From Pohlia nutans (lineage: Eukaryota > Streptophyta > Bryopsida > Bryales > Mniaceae), in assembly GCA_022496805.1 (NCBI GenBank), contig CM040100.1, positions 18,815,009 to 18,879,008 on the forward strand: DNA of 64,000 nt. The letters are read 5' to 3'. Positions 22,953-35,191 of the stretch are shown one piece after another; the first letter of the stretch is position 1, and each line of letters begins with the position of its first letter. Under the pieces are notes generated by a model that saw only the letters and a program-made list of their open reading frames with translations, searched no databases and was not told the DNA's origin. A program made the translations under genes and the position numbers.

Positions 22953-23514
22953 TCCCTAAACGTTCTCACCCTTTTCAAATTTGGCACTTTTTTCAAAGAT
23001 GCATTATAAAATGCAACTAAGAGGGATATTTTCAAGTTGATGAATGAATAAAAGTTGTACATTATGCATTTTAGATTCTATCCGTACGGTTAGATTTGCA
23101 ATTGCTATCACAAATATTTGTGTGTTAAATTTCAAACTTTAAATTTAACGCTCTTTTGTAATATGATTACAAATAAGCTATTGACAATTTAATAATGAAA
23201 TTTTTTGTGATGGGTTGAAATGTAATACTCTAAGTGTAGTGATTTTTGGAGATTTTTTGGTTGTTTAATTTTAGTAGTTGACTTTTTCAAGAGCACTTTT
23301 AGACTAAAATCTTCGAAATTTTGGGTAGAACACTACAACATGAAAGGAGGCATAAAAATTTCACAAATCATCCCCTTTCTAATCAGATCATACATGCACG
23401 GAGGTAACTTCCCATAAAAGTTTCAATAAAAAATCCACACTGCAAAAAGTGCATAATGGATGAGAAAACGGACTTCAAATCCGTACATCATGCAAAATAT
23501 GCATGGTTGGGCGG
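22953..23514. mobile_element. TTAA-flanked piggyBac-like MITE (copy 5), abutting copy 4
   Basis: Shares its left TTAA (22949-22952) with copy 4. Right TTAA at 23515-23518 or 23523-23526. Reverse orientation to copy 3; the palindrome near the right end is ATGCAAAATATGCAT. Confidence 0.78.
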
Positions 23515-23700
23515 TTAAGGGGTTAAACCAACTACAATCCCATTCATAATAAGGTAACCCACACCTACACTTGGACTTTTAGGTTGGCCTATGTCAAAGT
23601 TGAAGATGACAATTCCAGTGGCAGAACTGTCTTCATGAGCATGTGTGCACATTCTCTACTATAAAATAGATCTTACAGCTCAGCAGATGAGTGCGGTTAA

Positions 23701-24241
23701 CTCTTTAGCGCGCCAGCGTCCATATATTGGACGACGAACAGATTAAAGCTGTTTGATTTCCATCCAAAGTGGACAGTTTTCATCCACCAATTTTTTTTTT
23801 GGGTTCTTGTGTAAGTTGACTATCCTTTGTACGGTGTGGATCTTCAAAATAGATTATCATGATTTTTGGAAAAATAACACAATTGATTTATGTCAAGTTT
23901 CATTCTTAGTTCAAAAAGTGAGACCTTAGACATGATTTTTCAAAATAAGTAGAATCAAATAATGGAAACCATACCATCACGTAGTGCATGTTATTCCAAT
24001 TTCATTCCAATTTTTTTCAATTTTTTTGTGTCAATTTGGGATTTTAAATTGAATTTCAAGAGAAAACCTTGCAAAATTATTTTAAAATTATTAATAAAAA
24101 ATATGATACATCTAACCGTACAAATGTGATCTTCACATTGGCATTTACAAATTTTCTTTGTACATCAACTCCATTTTTGGTTTCCATCAAACATTTTATT
24201 ACACTTCTTTGAAAACAGTGTTGAACTGGGACGTTAAAGGG
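23701..24241. mobile_element. TTAA-flanked piggyBac-like MITE (copy 6), un-nested relative of 38686
   Basis: TTAA at 23697-23700 and 24242-24245; palindrome CGTCCATATATTGGACG; right end GGGACGTTAAAGGG. Its interior at about 23921-23945 (GTGAGACCTTAGACATG) is the empty form of the site that holds a nested element at 38917-39479. Confidence 0.85.
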
Positions 24242-24896
24242 TTAATAACATTCTTTAGCTAGTACTGGAGCACACCATTTTGCTTGTGCAGTAAATCAGC
24301 ATATGAACAGGGAATTGATGATGTGGAACATGTTGATTAACTAAAGATTAACTAGCCATCATAAACTAGAGATGTCTTCTATTTGCCAGAAGATTATGAT
24401 TCCTGCAATGATTCTGGCTTGCGATGCTGATTCCCAAGGGTGAACAGTGGGGCTGCTGAAGAATGTTATGTTCTCATAGGTTTGCATAAACAATTATCCA
24501 AGAGGAAAACACAAGCAAGCGGATCTGTATCATCATGGTGAATCAATCTTGTTCTCACTAGGTGAGAAGCCATTGATTCAGTCATGGTACCATGAAAATT
24601 ATGCTTACCAGTGTCGATTTAGGGAACTGGCAGATAAGGGTGAGAATTCCTTGTCCTATGAAAAGGCATACGGTAATCTCAATTGTTCATCCTACGGTTG
24701 CAATACAGTTTACCACTACATACCTTTTGCACAGACATACTACAGGACCATAAAAGAATGTGAAGTTCACAAGCTCATTTGCTACACAACTTGTCCAGTT
24801 CGAGCAGTCCTCCAACTACTGCAATGCCCAAGGTCTCCAATGGTCTATTTGTACAAGCCAAGCCAACTCTTCTTCTAGGCAAGAACAAGTATCTGC

Positions 24897-26451
24897 TTAA
24901 GTTCGCCTTCTTTTCTTGTGTTGGTCAGAGTAATCTCTCCATCTCTTATGATCAAGCTCGCCCAAATCATCCAAACCAGATATGGCAACCAGGTAATCCG
25001 CCAGCCCTAGAAGCTCCTGATCTGAGGCACGGTTCATATGTGCCCTCCTAAAAGGTTTGATAACCAAGCCATTTTGAGGATTCATCACAAAGTTCTGCCG
25101 CAAATCATCAAACATAATTGTGTTCTTCGAGTTGTAAAACTGCAAATTGCAAAACGAGGAAATCAGCAACTATGAAATCAGAGAATCAGAAAAGTCGGTT
25201 CCCACAAGAGAGCATGACATTAACCCCTAAAGGACAAAGAAGCCCGAATTCGGCCGAATCATGTTTTTCAAGTACGTTCTATGTGGACTTACTTTTGTTC
25301 AATATTGATTGTTTTTTTACCAACATATGGACTGTTCTTCACTGATTCCAGTGATATAAAATTCAGTCTCATCTGAATTATATTTTTCACAATATGATCA
25401 ATTGAATTAGTCATTTTAAAACCATGAATGTTTGGTCCTTTAGGAGTTAACAATGAAAGAAGCTGTGTTCACAAGCTCTAACCTCTGGACACTTTCCCCA
25501 GATGACACCAAGCGGTTTGCAATCGAAAACCCCACGAGACTCTGTTTGCACGGTTATCATGGCCAGATGGTCAACCATGGCGGTAACTTTGTAGTCAGGA
25601 TGCGACAGTACACCCAGCTCTTTCATCTTCACCTCCACCCACTTCATGCTGACACCCTCCCACCGAGTCAGCCCTCCCTTTGCACACTCAAAAGCAACAA
25701 GATTGAATATCTAAAATGTCAACTGAAGATGTCGAGCATCCTGAGCAGAATTGTAAATTACATCCTTGAACGGAATAAGCAACCAGAGTTTACAAGTGCA
25801 TATTTTCGAGGTACCCACATCCTACACTTATAAAACCATTAGTAATCCAAAACGGCTGTTCCAAACACCCCATCGGCTCACCTGGTTGCTGACCAAATTA
25901 TAATATCATAAAACTGGTACGCGGTTGTCAAGAATTCATGGAGATCTGTCCATCAACCACATCAAGAACCCAAACAGCACTCAGATACAAGAGTTAAGCA
26001 CGATTTCTACCACCTTGTCAGACTCAAAACCAACAAGCTCCAGTACCAGACAATTCGCCAGACCATGTCCTGCAAAATAATTGAGAAGATGCTACATCAC
26101 TTACAAGGGCGCATCAATTCACGTGGATTCCCAGCAATCGAGCGGTGGTCGAATAGAGTATAGTCGATGTCCAGCACCAAACACTTCTTGCCTGGTCGAG
26201 GAGGATTGATCAATGTCAGCTGCCACCAAGAATTAACCAAAATCCCCACACGCGTGTGAGACTCATAAAAGATTGATACTGTGACTTTTGTTGCTAATTT
26301 TAGCTACATAAAATTTGGTTTGGCTAATTGATACAAAGGATTTTTGAAAAAAAGATGGAATAATAGCCAGATTTCCTACATGGAGTCAAAATGTGTAGCC
26401 TCTTTAAACCTAGGTAGCACCCAGGTAGCACATGTGAATTACCCTAATATT

Positions 26452-26547
<96 letters not shown>

Positions 26548-27853
26548 ATATGTGGAAAGAGCATCCAAGGAGCCTTTCAAGCCATGGAAAAGTAACAAAA
26601 ATGCTAAACTGTCTCCTGACCAAAAAAATCACTGGATTGATATGCTCAAATTATATTCTACGGGGCCCACCATTACTATCTTGAAAGAGCCCCTCAATCA
26701 TTCAAACATGGTGTTTTATGCGGAGGGAGACAGCTCACCATTTAACAACTTTTACGTGAGAACAATGTTTCATCAATCCTCCGGTACGTAAATACGGTAG
26801 GTTACCTTAAATTGCTCAATTCGACGCTTAAGTTTCTGTTTATTGACCTCCCGATCCATAATGTCGACGGTATCTTCTTGGCCAAGTTCGAAATCATCCA
26901 AAATCTCAGGAGCATCCACTGGTTCCACCAGAAACTCGTCTTCCACAGTCCTGAAAAATTCCCCGTTCAAAATTAGACGAAACAAAACGCCTTGCTCAAA
27001 ATCATAACCCTATTGTTCATATCAAAAAAATTCTCCTCTTTAAGTCATGCCACCATAGTTCCCTACTCAGTTGCATTAAAGAGTTATGAGAACAATACAT
27101 CTCTGTGTCATCACTCACCTCTACGCAATGATTTTTTGTAGCTAATTTTAGCCAAATTGCTACATAAAACTCGGCTGGCTAATTGATACAAAGGATACTT
27201 GAAAAAAGAAAAGGAATAATAGCCAGCTTATATACGATATGTAGCCTCTTCAGACCTAGGTATCACCAGGTATTACCGAAGTAGCACCTAGGTAGCACAT
27301 GTGTATTACCCTGATGTTACCTATATATATTAATATGAAAAGAGCATCCAAGGAACCTAAATTGCTCTTCAAGCCATGCAAAAACGCGAAACTGTCTCCT
27401 GACAAAAAATAAATCACTGCTCACCTCTACGTATCCTCATTCAGAAATTAATTACATCAGATCAATGCAAAGTTGCCACACACAATTGAATAATCAATTA
27501 AATCGGAAAAAATAAAAATTCACGAATCGAAACCCTAATTCATATATCAAATCATATAGAAAGAATTGTGCGCCAGAAACGCACCCCATCATCATGATCT
27601 TGATGGTCGGCTTGAGGTTCAACTGCGAGAGGAGCATGGAATCGTCCGCGGGCTTGACGCCGGCCTTCACGTTGAGCAATTTCTGGCGCTTGGGCAATAC
27701 GTTCGTGACCTCGCAGATCCGGCGCTTCAACTCCAGAACCGTGTCTTCGGGGCACACGCGCACCGCGTACTCTTTCCCGGCCCACTTCACCGCCATCGTC
27801 AACTCCACCAGGCTCATCGCTGGATTGCTCGTCGTCGCAACTTCGGACGCCAT
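24897..27853 (-). CDS. UBLCP1: Ubiquitin-like-domain CTD phosphatase (UBLCP1), 6 exons, 333 aa
   Basis: Nuclear FCP/SCP-type phosphatase; in other eukaryotes its ubiquitin-like domain docks on the 26S proteasome, which it dephosphorylates. Exons: 27853-27585, 26950-26806, 26219-26105, 25945-25882, 25648-25483, 25139-24897; all phases join, giving 333 aa against about 320-335 in the family. Residues 16-91 form the ubiquitin-like domain ([36 protein letters not shown]). Exon 2 carries the acidic linker and [15 protein letters not shown]. The catalytic DxDxT motif is [12 protein letters not shown] (D155, D157, exon 3). Exon 4 gives [20 protein letters not shown], exon 5 [14 protein letters not shown], exon 6 the [20 protein letters not shown] motif with the paired aspartates. 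It ends in a basic KKRRRT tail. A more upstream in-frame ATG (27967) lacks family support. Intron 5 contains a transposon. Confidence 0.96.
25224..25446. mobile_element. Short TTAA-flanked MITE (copy 7) inside UBLCP1 intron 5
   Basis: TTAA at 25220-25223 and 25447-25450; ends CCCCTAAAGGACAAAGAAGC and GGTCCTTTAGGAG. Same 220-230-bp subfamily as 40635, 41458 and 42030. It makes up two-thirds of the 343-nt intron, 32 bases from the exon 5 donor. Confidence 0.85.
26453..26553. repeat. Compound (AC)n(AT)n(GT)n microsatellite in UBLCP1 intron 2
   Basis: The AC and GT tracts are complementary and flank an AT tract, so the whole run can fold into one hairpin. Reading frames of poly-His/Thr or Val/Cys here are artefacts. 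Confidence 0.95.
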
Positions 27854-28001
27854 TGATCTGTCAAATTTTCCTCCAACCTCAAATTCTGGAGCAATCTGCC
27901 AATACGGAAATTCAAACACTCGGATTCTACGTGTAGCGATTTGCAAATGCGATGCGAGCGGGAACACTGGAGAGCTCGAGAATAGAAAGCACCGTCCCTG
28001 A

Positions 28002-28400
28002 CCTATTTATTGTTGTATTGGCCGGCCTTCTTTAACGATATCATAACGAAGGTTATCAATCCGGGTATAAGAGCGGGCACCAATCGGCTATTCCATATAC
28101 AGTTTTCGGGACGTTTTTGGAGCTTCATTGGAGAATCTCCTCCTTTTACAAGAAGGGGCTAGTTTGCAGAGGTCATCTGTTTTATCCTCTAAATTTTAAA
28201 TTGTACCAATTCTATTTTCCTTGAATTAAAATTGAAGTTTGTACAAGTGAATTTTCTTCATATAATCCAGTTCAAAAATATCCGCTCCCAAAAGAATTTT
28301 CTCATATTATGCTCATTTTGTTCTAAATTCTATAAATTTTTCATATGTTTGAAGAAAATGTAGATGGAACTACTTTTAATTAGAAGATAAAATAAGCTTC
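28002..28400. other. Upstream region of UBLCP1
   Basis: Promoter side of UBLCP1 with no clear TATA box. The phrase AACGAAGGTTATCAATCCGG (28044-28063) recurs, slightly altered, at 31161-31177, marking an unassigned dispersed repeat. Confidence 0.4.
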
Positions 28401-28406
28401 GATTAA

Positions 28407-29330
28407 CCCTTAAAGAATCAGGAGGACACATTGTGTTTAAAAATAGTTTCATTACTTTAATAACTTATTTGGATTCCATAATTTTAACTCAATGTTAACT
28501 AAATGTCCCTTAGCATTCTTGAATTCAACCTTTGGTTTGGGATTAACTACTCATTTAGTGACTTTTATTTAAGAAATTGTAAAATTGGTTTCTAAGATTT
28601 TAATGTAAATATCTCCTTAGGCTCTAAAAGACTATGCTCATCCTTAAAATTTTATCACTTCTCGTGATGCTTTCAAGAACGCAACTGTATCTCTCAATTG
28701 GTGTTCATGTAGAAAACTTCACCATTGAAGCTCAAAGAGGACTTTGCACTTTGTGAGACTGTATGTCAATATTCAAAACAATCTACCATATATATTACAT
28801 GATTATAAGGTTTGATCATAAATCGTTTTATGAAATTTTTGAGCAAAATCAACAGGTCGTTCACTGCAAACATTCTTATAAATTCTAAAACCATTATTAG
28901 CGTTTGAAAATTTAGGAGCATACAAAGATGGTGCTCTAAAACTAAATACAACAACAATGATCGATTCTGAAAGATTTATGTTTGGGTGAATTGTGTTGTT
29001 GGTGACTCGTTGAACCGGTGTTTGTGATTGTTATTAATTATTACATTGCATAAAATGTGTATAGATTTCAAAAATATTTATTGGAATATTCCAAAACATT
29101 CCAAAATAATATAAAATATGTAGAAAAGCTTTCAAACATTTTGAAAAAGATTCCATTTAAAACATATCTAAACATTTTTCGTAATTATTATATAGTGTTA
29201 ATGATACAGTAATGGCAAATGTTTTACATATTGTACATATTTTTTGACAAATATGATGTCATAGTATGAAAAAGCCCTCTAAATCATCAACCTCTCTAAC
29301 TACCATGTCCCAAATTCACATGCGTTGATG
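28407..29330. mobile_element. Rearranged relative of the TTAA element at 56181
   Basis: TTAA at 28403-28406 followed by CCCTTAAAGAATCAGGAGGAC and a GTTTCATTACTTTAATAACT block matches the start of 56181-57074 in the same orientation. The inner part (about 28640-29330) matches that element's inner part in reverse orientation. No right end was identified, so the end coordinate is approximate. Confidence 0.5.
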
Positions 29331-30083
29331 TTTTAATTTTTCCCCATCGGATCAATTGATGTAATTCTAAATCTTGAAGAATATTTGTGTTCTCGTAAAA
29401 TGAAGAATTGTCTTCCTTGGCCATGGAAAGAAATGTAGATGAGGTTGGACAAAAACAGACAAAATCTACAACGACGTGCCAAAAACTACGAAAAAAATGG
29501 AAAAAATTGAGCTACTTATTATTTTTAAATGTGAATATCTCCATATTGAAAGCGTATTTTTTAATCAAACAAATTGCAATTTCAATCCTCCATCATTAGC
29601 TTTCTAGAATGTAAATCTTATCAAATTTGAAGTGTTATTATTCGATTGACAATGCAATTTTATTGGGAATGGATCTTTTTGAGTTTATCTCTATCAAAAT
29701 TTGCAGTTAATAGAATTTTTTAAATGTTGACAATTTCTCAGTTTAGAACCTACTTTGGAATTTCAAAGCGCATCTTTGGCAAAATTGTAATTTAACTTAA
29801 TTCTTCACTATCTTAAAGCCAATAGCAATAGCAAAGAGAGATTAGCAACAAGAGACCGATAACATTCGAGCAAGAGAACAAAGTAGTTCCACGACAACGG
29901 AGGTTTTAGCAACTAAAATATATAATAGTCACATCGAAGGCCCAAATCCTAAGCCAATCTCCCATTGAATACCCTTGATTCACCCTATCCTGTTGTGGAT
30001 CAATGTCTATCGATAACTGATTTGAAAGTCTTATCATCGTAAACATGTTCCTTTTGAAATTTCGATGAATGATTTCTTTCCTT
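29331..30083. other. Gene-free stretch
   Basis: AT-rich, no recognised gene or element ends. Confidence 0.35.
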
Positions 30084-30087
30084 TTAA

Positions 30088-30707
30088 CTCCTAACGGTCA
30101 CAGGATGTCCCTGAAATTGACGATTTGAAAAAATCCATTATAAAATACTAGTTGGAGGAATATTTTGGAATTGATGTACAAATGAAAGTTTTAGATTTCA
30201 AATTTTAAATTCCATCGGTATGGTTAAATTCAGCAATGTTATGACCAATGTTATGACCAATGTTGTAATTTTTGTAATTGATTATTGGTCATAACATTTA
30301 GTCATAACATTGGTCATAACATTTGTCATAACATTTGTTGGATTTTTTTGGTCGATTACAACATTTTTTGAGTAAATTTGTTGAATTAAGATACTCTTGA
30401 TGTGGTGATTTTTTGAAATTTTTGTGTTCTTTAAATTTATGACCTCATTTTGAAAAGCCACTTTTGAACTAAAACCAATGCAATTTTGGTTTGGTCAAAA
30501 TTTCACATATTTCTACATTTGTAAATTTTTAAGAGAAATGTGTACTCTAGTAACACCAAATTCAATCATTGGATACGACAACAAATTAATGAAGTATCTC
30601 CAAATAAAATTTGTGGTGAAGAGGTTTATGGGGACGGGTATGAGGAAGGAGATTTGGAAGAACAAAATTGTCACCGACCCAAAATATGTCGGTAAGACAT
30701 TTAGGAG
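30088..30707. mobile_element. TTAA-flanked piggyBac-like MITE (copy 8)
   Basis: TTAA at 30084-30087 and 30708-30711; ends CTCCTAACGG and ACATTTAGGAG. Inside, a GTCATAACATT word is repeated several times (30238-30343). The right half matches copy 1 (9079-9638) inverted. Confidence 0.75.
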
Positions 30708-30854
30708 TTAAACATTTAACTAAAAAATAATTCTTATGATCTTTTTTCCCCATTGGTCTATTTCTCTCAATTTTCATTTCCTCACCAATGGTGCATTCTC
30801 CAATTTCACACTTGTACCAGTTTTTTACAATCCACTTTGTACTAGAGAATAATG

Positions 30855-30948
30855 CCCTGTGGCACATTTTGCTACCGAGTGAGCCCCAAGGACAAGGCGT
30901 GGAGGCTGAGCTCACAGGCAAGCTCGGTGGCAAAAATGTGCCGCATAA
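30855..30948. repeat. Inverted repeat with GTGGCACATTTT arms
   Basis: GTGGCACATTTTGCTACCGAG near 30859 pairs with CTCGGTGGCAAAAATGTGCC near 30922. Short hairpin; element boundaries not found. Confidence 0.55.
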
Positions 30949-31215
30949 CAATGTTCTCTTGTGTAAAAGTCACGTTCACCCAACGTTTTTTTTCGTTCCC
31001 CGAAGTAAAATTTTGTTCCTTCTTGACATTATTGGAAGAGATGACAGATTCTAGCACGAAGGGATGCCTCCAAAGTGGTAGAATCGGCCCTATGTGACTT
31101 TTTCGTGTTAATTGTCGGTTATTCCCGGACAAGGTGTCCAATATATATTGTTATCGCCCAAGGTTATCAATCTGGATATGAAGGCGGGTGTCAAATAGCA
31201 AGTTCATGCGGAGAG

Positions 31216-31535
31216 CCTCGTCACTAACTCCCATTCAGAGGAGGGGATATCACCGGCTGCCCGCCCATATTCCCTGCCCGGCCAAAAAATCCCAAATTTT
31301 GTTTTTTGCACTTTGGGATGCCCTCTTTTGTTTTTTTTAGAAGTTTTGAGTTTAAAAATGGGGTCTACGACCCTATTTTACCCTTGGGGGGACCCCTTCT
31401 ACTAGTGGTGACATGAACCGTTAAAAATTAGGGGGCAAATTTACCCCAATTTTTATTTGCCGGGCAGGGATTTTGGGTAATATGGGCGGGCAGCGCGGCT
31501 GTATCCCCTCCTCCGATGGGGAGTTAGGGACGAGG
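31216..31535. mobile_element. Mutator-like MITE with 9-bp target duplication (320 bp)
   Basis: Long terminal repeats of about 75 bp (CCTCGTCACTAACTCCC / GGGAGTTAGGGACGAGG) are bounded on both sides by the identical 9-mer TGCGGAGAG (31207-31215 and 31536-31544). A 9-bp duplication is typical of Mutator-like elements. The interior is non-coding. Confidence 0.85.
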
Positions 31536-31746
31536 TGCGGAGAGAGACGATCTTTTAGGGCTCGGCTCTGGCCTTCCCCGCACAGGCAACGTAGTTGAAA
31601 AATTCAGTGAACTCAACCTCATGTGTGCGGGCACAATTGCATTGAGTTTTCTCCAAATTTCTCATTGAATTTCAAAACTTGATGAAATCAGTCATAGTTG
31701 GCCTTAATCACCAAATGTTTCATGGTCTAAGTCATTTTATGTAACC

Positions 31747-32066
31747 TCAAAAGCTACATTCAAACTCAACTCGTGGTAAGGCCTCTGTTTATTGAAATCG
31801 CTCTTGCTTGTGTTTACGGCAATCTTTTATGTAATTGAAGGTTATTTGTTTCAACGGTTGTGAGCTAATTCTTGAGATGGAACAATCGGAGCAGCTGACT
31901 TTCCTTTCAAAAGCTACATTCAAACTCAACTCGTGGTAAGGCCTCTGTTTATTGAAATCGCTCTTGCTTGTGTTTACAGCGATCTTTTATATAATTGAAG
32001 GTTATTTGTTTCAACGGTCGTGAACTAATTTTTGAGATGAAACAAACGGAGAAGCTGACTTTCCAT
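31747..32066. repeat. 160-bp tandem duplication
   Basis: Two consecutive copies, 31747-31906 and 31907-32066, start CAAAAGCTACATTCAAACTC and differ at only a few bases. It lies downstream of the metallothionein gene; the rest of 32067-32560 shows nothing recognisable. Confidence 0.9.
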
Positions 32067-32601
32067 TCATAAGTTAGCTTGTTTGTAACTTGACATTTTG
32101 CTCTTGAAACAATCAGGTATCATTGAGCAAGCAAGCAAACAGAGACAGTCGTTTTACAGTTTTCTGGCATGGAAATATAAGATTGCAATTGGTGAGCAGT
32201 TTGTATCAATCAATCACAACCTTGATCTGTACAAGATCGAACTTAGAATAGTCATCACAGGGATTACTCGGTGCCTCTTGAGCACAACAGAAAGTTCCAA
32301 TGCAAATCCACTTTACATCAGAGAGAGAGTTTACATCAAAGGAGACGTGGTCACGCTCATTATTTATTGAGAGTCACAACAGCGTCCGATTTATTTTAGT
32401 GATGGAGAAATTTCTTTCTAGTAGGAGAAACATCACTGTACATATCGCACAAGCCAGGGCGCAATAGTTTTTTTCATCTTTAATTTTCTAGTGACAGAAT
32501 ATAGAAAGATCAAGATCTGCTCACAACTATAGATCGAGGTGCTGATTTTTCTTCACCACACCGAGGTCGTCGATCGGTGGCCATGGCGATCACTCGATCG
32601 C

Positions 32602-33302
32602 CTACTTGTGGCAGGCGCAGTCTGCGCAGTTGCAGTTAGGGCCGCACTTGCAATCGCCTTCTGCGTTGTAGCTGTTCATTCACAAGCAGTGGAATCCGAT
32701 CAGCAAAGATTTCTGGAATGGAAGATGAAGAATTAATCAATATCTGCATGAGGATCCAAATCAAGAGGCGTGGGAACTTACTTGCGGAGGCCGCCCAGGG
32801 ACTTGCAGCATCTGGTATTTCACACAACAGAAGAGACACGGTGAGCATACTCGCACATGAAACAATCCTTTCAAAGCTCTCTGGACATGTATGTGATGGT
32901 GCTGATCTGTTTCAAAGCAAGAAAAGTGGACGTTTTCCAAACCAACTCCAATTGTAGTGTTCCACAAGAAAAATCTCCAGGGACCTTTGATATGGTTATG
33001 GCAGGAATCATTAGGCAAGAAGAGGAATACCACACAACAAAGAGACACGGTGAGCATACTCGCACATGAAATAATCCTTTCATAGCTCTCTAGACATGTA
33101 TGTGATGGTGCTGATATGTTTCAAAGCAAGAAAAAGTGAACATTTTCCAAACCAACTCCAAATTTTAGTGTTCCACAAGAACAATCTCCAGGGACCTTTG
33201 ATATGATTATGGCAGGAATCAGAGAACTCACGAGCATCCAGCGCCGCATTGGCAGTCATCGCCGCACCCGCAGTTGGGCTTGCCGCACCCTGACATGGCC
33301 AT
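32602..33302 (-). CDS. Metallothionein-like protein, 3 exons, 56 aa
   Basis: Small cysteine-rich protein expected to bind Cu(I), Zn or Cd in the cytosol. Exons: 33302-33232, 32811-32782, 32671-32602, with donors GTGAGT and GTAAGT and matching phases. The product starts MAMSGCGKPNCGCGDDCQCG and ends CKCGPNCNCADCACHK. Fourteen cysteines form two clusters, about residues 6-26 (CxxxxCxC and CxC, ending CxCC) and 41-54 (CxCxxxCxC, CxC), joined by a short linker (SLGGLRNYNAEGD). This linker is much shorter than the roughly 40-residue spacer of angiosperm type 1-3 metallothioneins, so I do not assign a type. A second ATG two codons in (33296) is an equally possible start. Intron 1 contains a 190-bp tandem duplication. 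Confidence 0.88.
32821..33220. repeat. About 190-bp duplication in metallothionein intron 1
   Basis: Two copies, about 32821-33010 and 33031-33220, share CACACAACA-AGAGACACGG and GCATACTCGCACATGAAA and end ATGGCAGGAATCA. The phrase AGAGGAATACCACA between them also occurs in the leader at 33369-33382, hinting at older shuffling. Confidence 0.85.
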
Positions 33303-33416
33303 GGTGATCGAAGGAGATCGATGAAGAAGGGGCAGAACCTGAGAGCTGGAGCAGAGGAAATGAAAGCAGAGGAATACCACAATGAAGCACGAAAGCCTTA
33401 TGCACGCGGCCTCACC

Positions 33417-33422
33417 TTTATA
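33417..33422 (-). promoter_or_regulatory. TATA box of the metallothionein gene
   Basis: TATAAA on the minus strand (GTATAAAGG), 115 bp upstream of the first ATG. A TGCACGC word at 33401-33407 fits the metal-response core TGCRCNC, but it lies between TATA and the expected start, so I treat it only as a note. Confidence 0.6.
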
Positions 33423-33429
33423 CTACTAC

Positions 33430-34700
33430 TTGTAAGTCTCTATTGGCTCTGTTGAGTGCTGAGTAGCCAAGCCCACGCCTGGGTCATCAGTGACTACAGT
33501 AGTTGATGCCTTGTATCTTTCCTTTCTTTCCGACCATGTGTACCTTCTCTCTTTCATCTCCTTGGCCTTTCACCACGATGTTTTGCCTCGATCTCAAGCG
33601 ACAGCGATCTTCCGGCCATGTCGACATGTTGCTGCATTACTGTTCTCTGATGAAAATCCGGGTATGGATTCAATCAGCGCAGTTGTAGTCAATGACAGTG
33701 GGGCACTGACATTGGATATGCTTGTAGAGAATTGACATTCAAATGCACACGGCAGAGGTGGTGGGACAGAAAGCTAGATAAAGAGGAATAGGCGAGAATA
33801 GAATAGCAACAGTGGACCAGTCAAAAGCATGAGATGTGAACTATTGTGGAATTTTTGGGTACCAAAGAGCAGGATATTTAGCTTCAAGTACTGCCGGCAA
33901 AGACTGGGTTTACTTAGAGCTCACCAATCATCAACGCTAGTACAAAACCAACATGTCTGTTGTGCTGTACTGCCAATGGAATGCCCCAAAAAGACTAAAA
34001 ATTTGCAAATTGGGACCCAATTTCAACTCAAGTGACTCCAAGTTTGTTGGTAAGTTCGACTTTTTCAGTTCCAAATATCCTGCAGGTGAGAATTGAATAT
34101 TACCAACTGGATGGGTAGTATAACGTACTAACTTACCAGTGTCGTACTCAGATGCTCATGATTTGGAGTTGAAATTCACGGCCCAACAGAAAGCCTTGGA
34201 GTGAGCTCCTCCACATACAAGCCTGACCTTGTGGGGTAAAGGTCTGGACACCTAAAACCGTCTAAATAAGTGTTTGAACATGCTTCCTATTAGACTGCCT
34301 TAATTTTTGTTGAATCTCAACACATCTTAGCGTGTAAGTTTTGGACACAATATGAATAAAAGTACAAATTTTTAGAATGCTATGATAAAACCAACCTTAG
34401 GCTCTCATGTTCAAAACATGTACAGTTTCAACCAAGAAAAATTAATCCATTGAATCCTAATATGCCTTTTCTTGAGAGAGCCTGGAGCAAGCAACTGACT
34501 ATAATTATAGTAATAATATAACCAGTAAGTCGTTTGCGTCTGTGGGAAGTATTGGTTGGTAGGCCAACGATACTCTCCTGTGACGTAGGATTCACGGTAT
34601 GCATTCTACAAGAACCAATTTTTCCAAAGGAGTGAGTTATTATCCATGATGTAGATAGCACCTTCAGTTGTTGGTAAACACAAGTAAGGCTGTAGAGTCT
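33430..34700. other. Upstream region of the metallothionein gene
   Basis: Somewhat richer in GC than its surroundings. Open frames at 33490-33735 and 33829-34035 have no recognisable domain. No repeats identified. Confidence 0.35.
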
Positions 34701-34702
34701 AA

Positions 34703-35191
34703 GAGCATGGCCACCCATGCCCTCATCAGGTGGCCTTCGAAACTGATTTGAGAGGGCACTGTAGTAGTTGAAGTGGCCTTCGAAATTCTGGAGGCCCACC
34801 GTGGAGTCTCCCTGGAATTCACAACTTGGAAAATGAAGAGGCCAGGGCGAATGGGAATCACCACATGCATGCAAGTGGGCCAGGGGTGATTTCATTATGA
34901 ACTTGGAAAATCAAGAGGCCAGGGCGAATAATTAGACAACACAGCTTTTAGACCATAATTAGACAGCACAACTTTTAGGCAATTAATGGAGATGATTATC
35001 TCCCTCAAATAGCCCGGGTTTCAAGTTCCAGAGGCAAATTCAAGACTTCACAACCTGGCGTGGCAAAGCTCATTTCTACAGAGGCCTTGCAAGAGAGGCT
35101 TCTTGCAAACCATGGGGTGGGAGGAAAAAATGTGTGCGGGTCCTCTGCATTGGCAAAAGGTCACCTGTTGAGGGTAACGGTGGCCATGCTC
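34703..35191. mobile_element. GAGCAT-ended PIF/Harbinger (Tourist)-like element, TAA duplication
   Basis: TAA at 34700-34702 and 35192-35194; ends GAGCATGGCCACCCATGCCC and the reverse. A diverged relative of the 478-bp copies at 49555 and 50067. No transposase frame. Confidence 0.85.

Noticed and set aside
24549..24878. 109-codon plus-strand frame downstream of UBLCP1
   Set aside because: No domain recognised; lies in the 3' flank of a minus-strand gene and lacks splice or similarity support.
26039..26079. Alternative UBLCP1 exon after GCAG at 26070 ([19 protein letters not shown])
   Set aside because: Its phase creates a stop after exon 3 and it does not match the family; the exon at 25945-25882 restores YLHEFL in frame.
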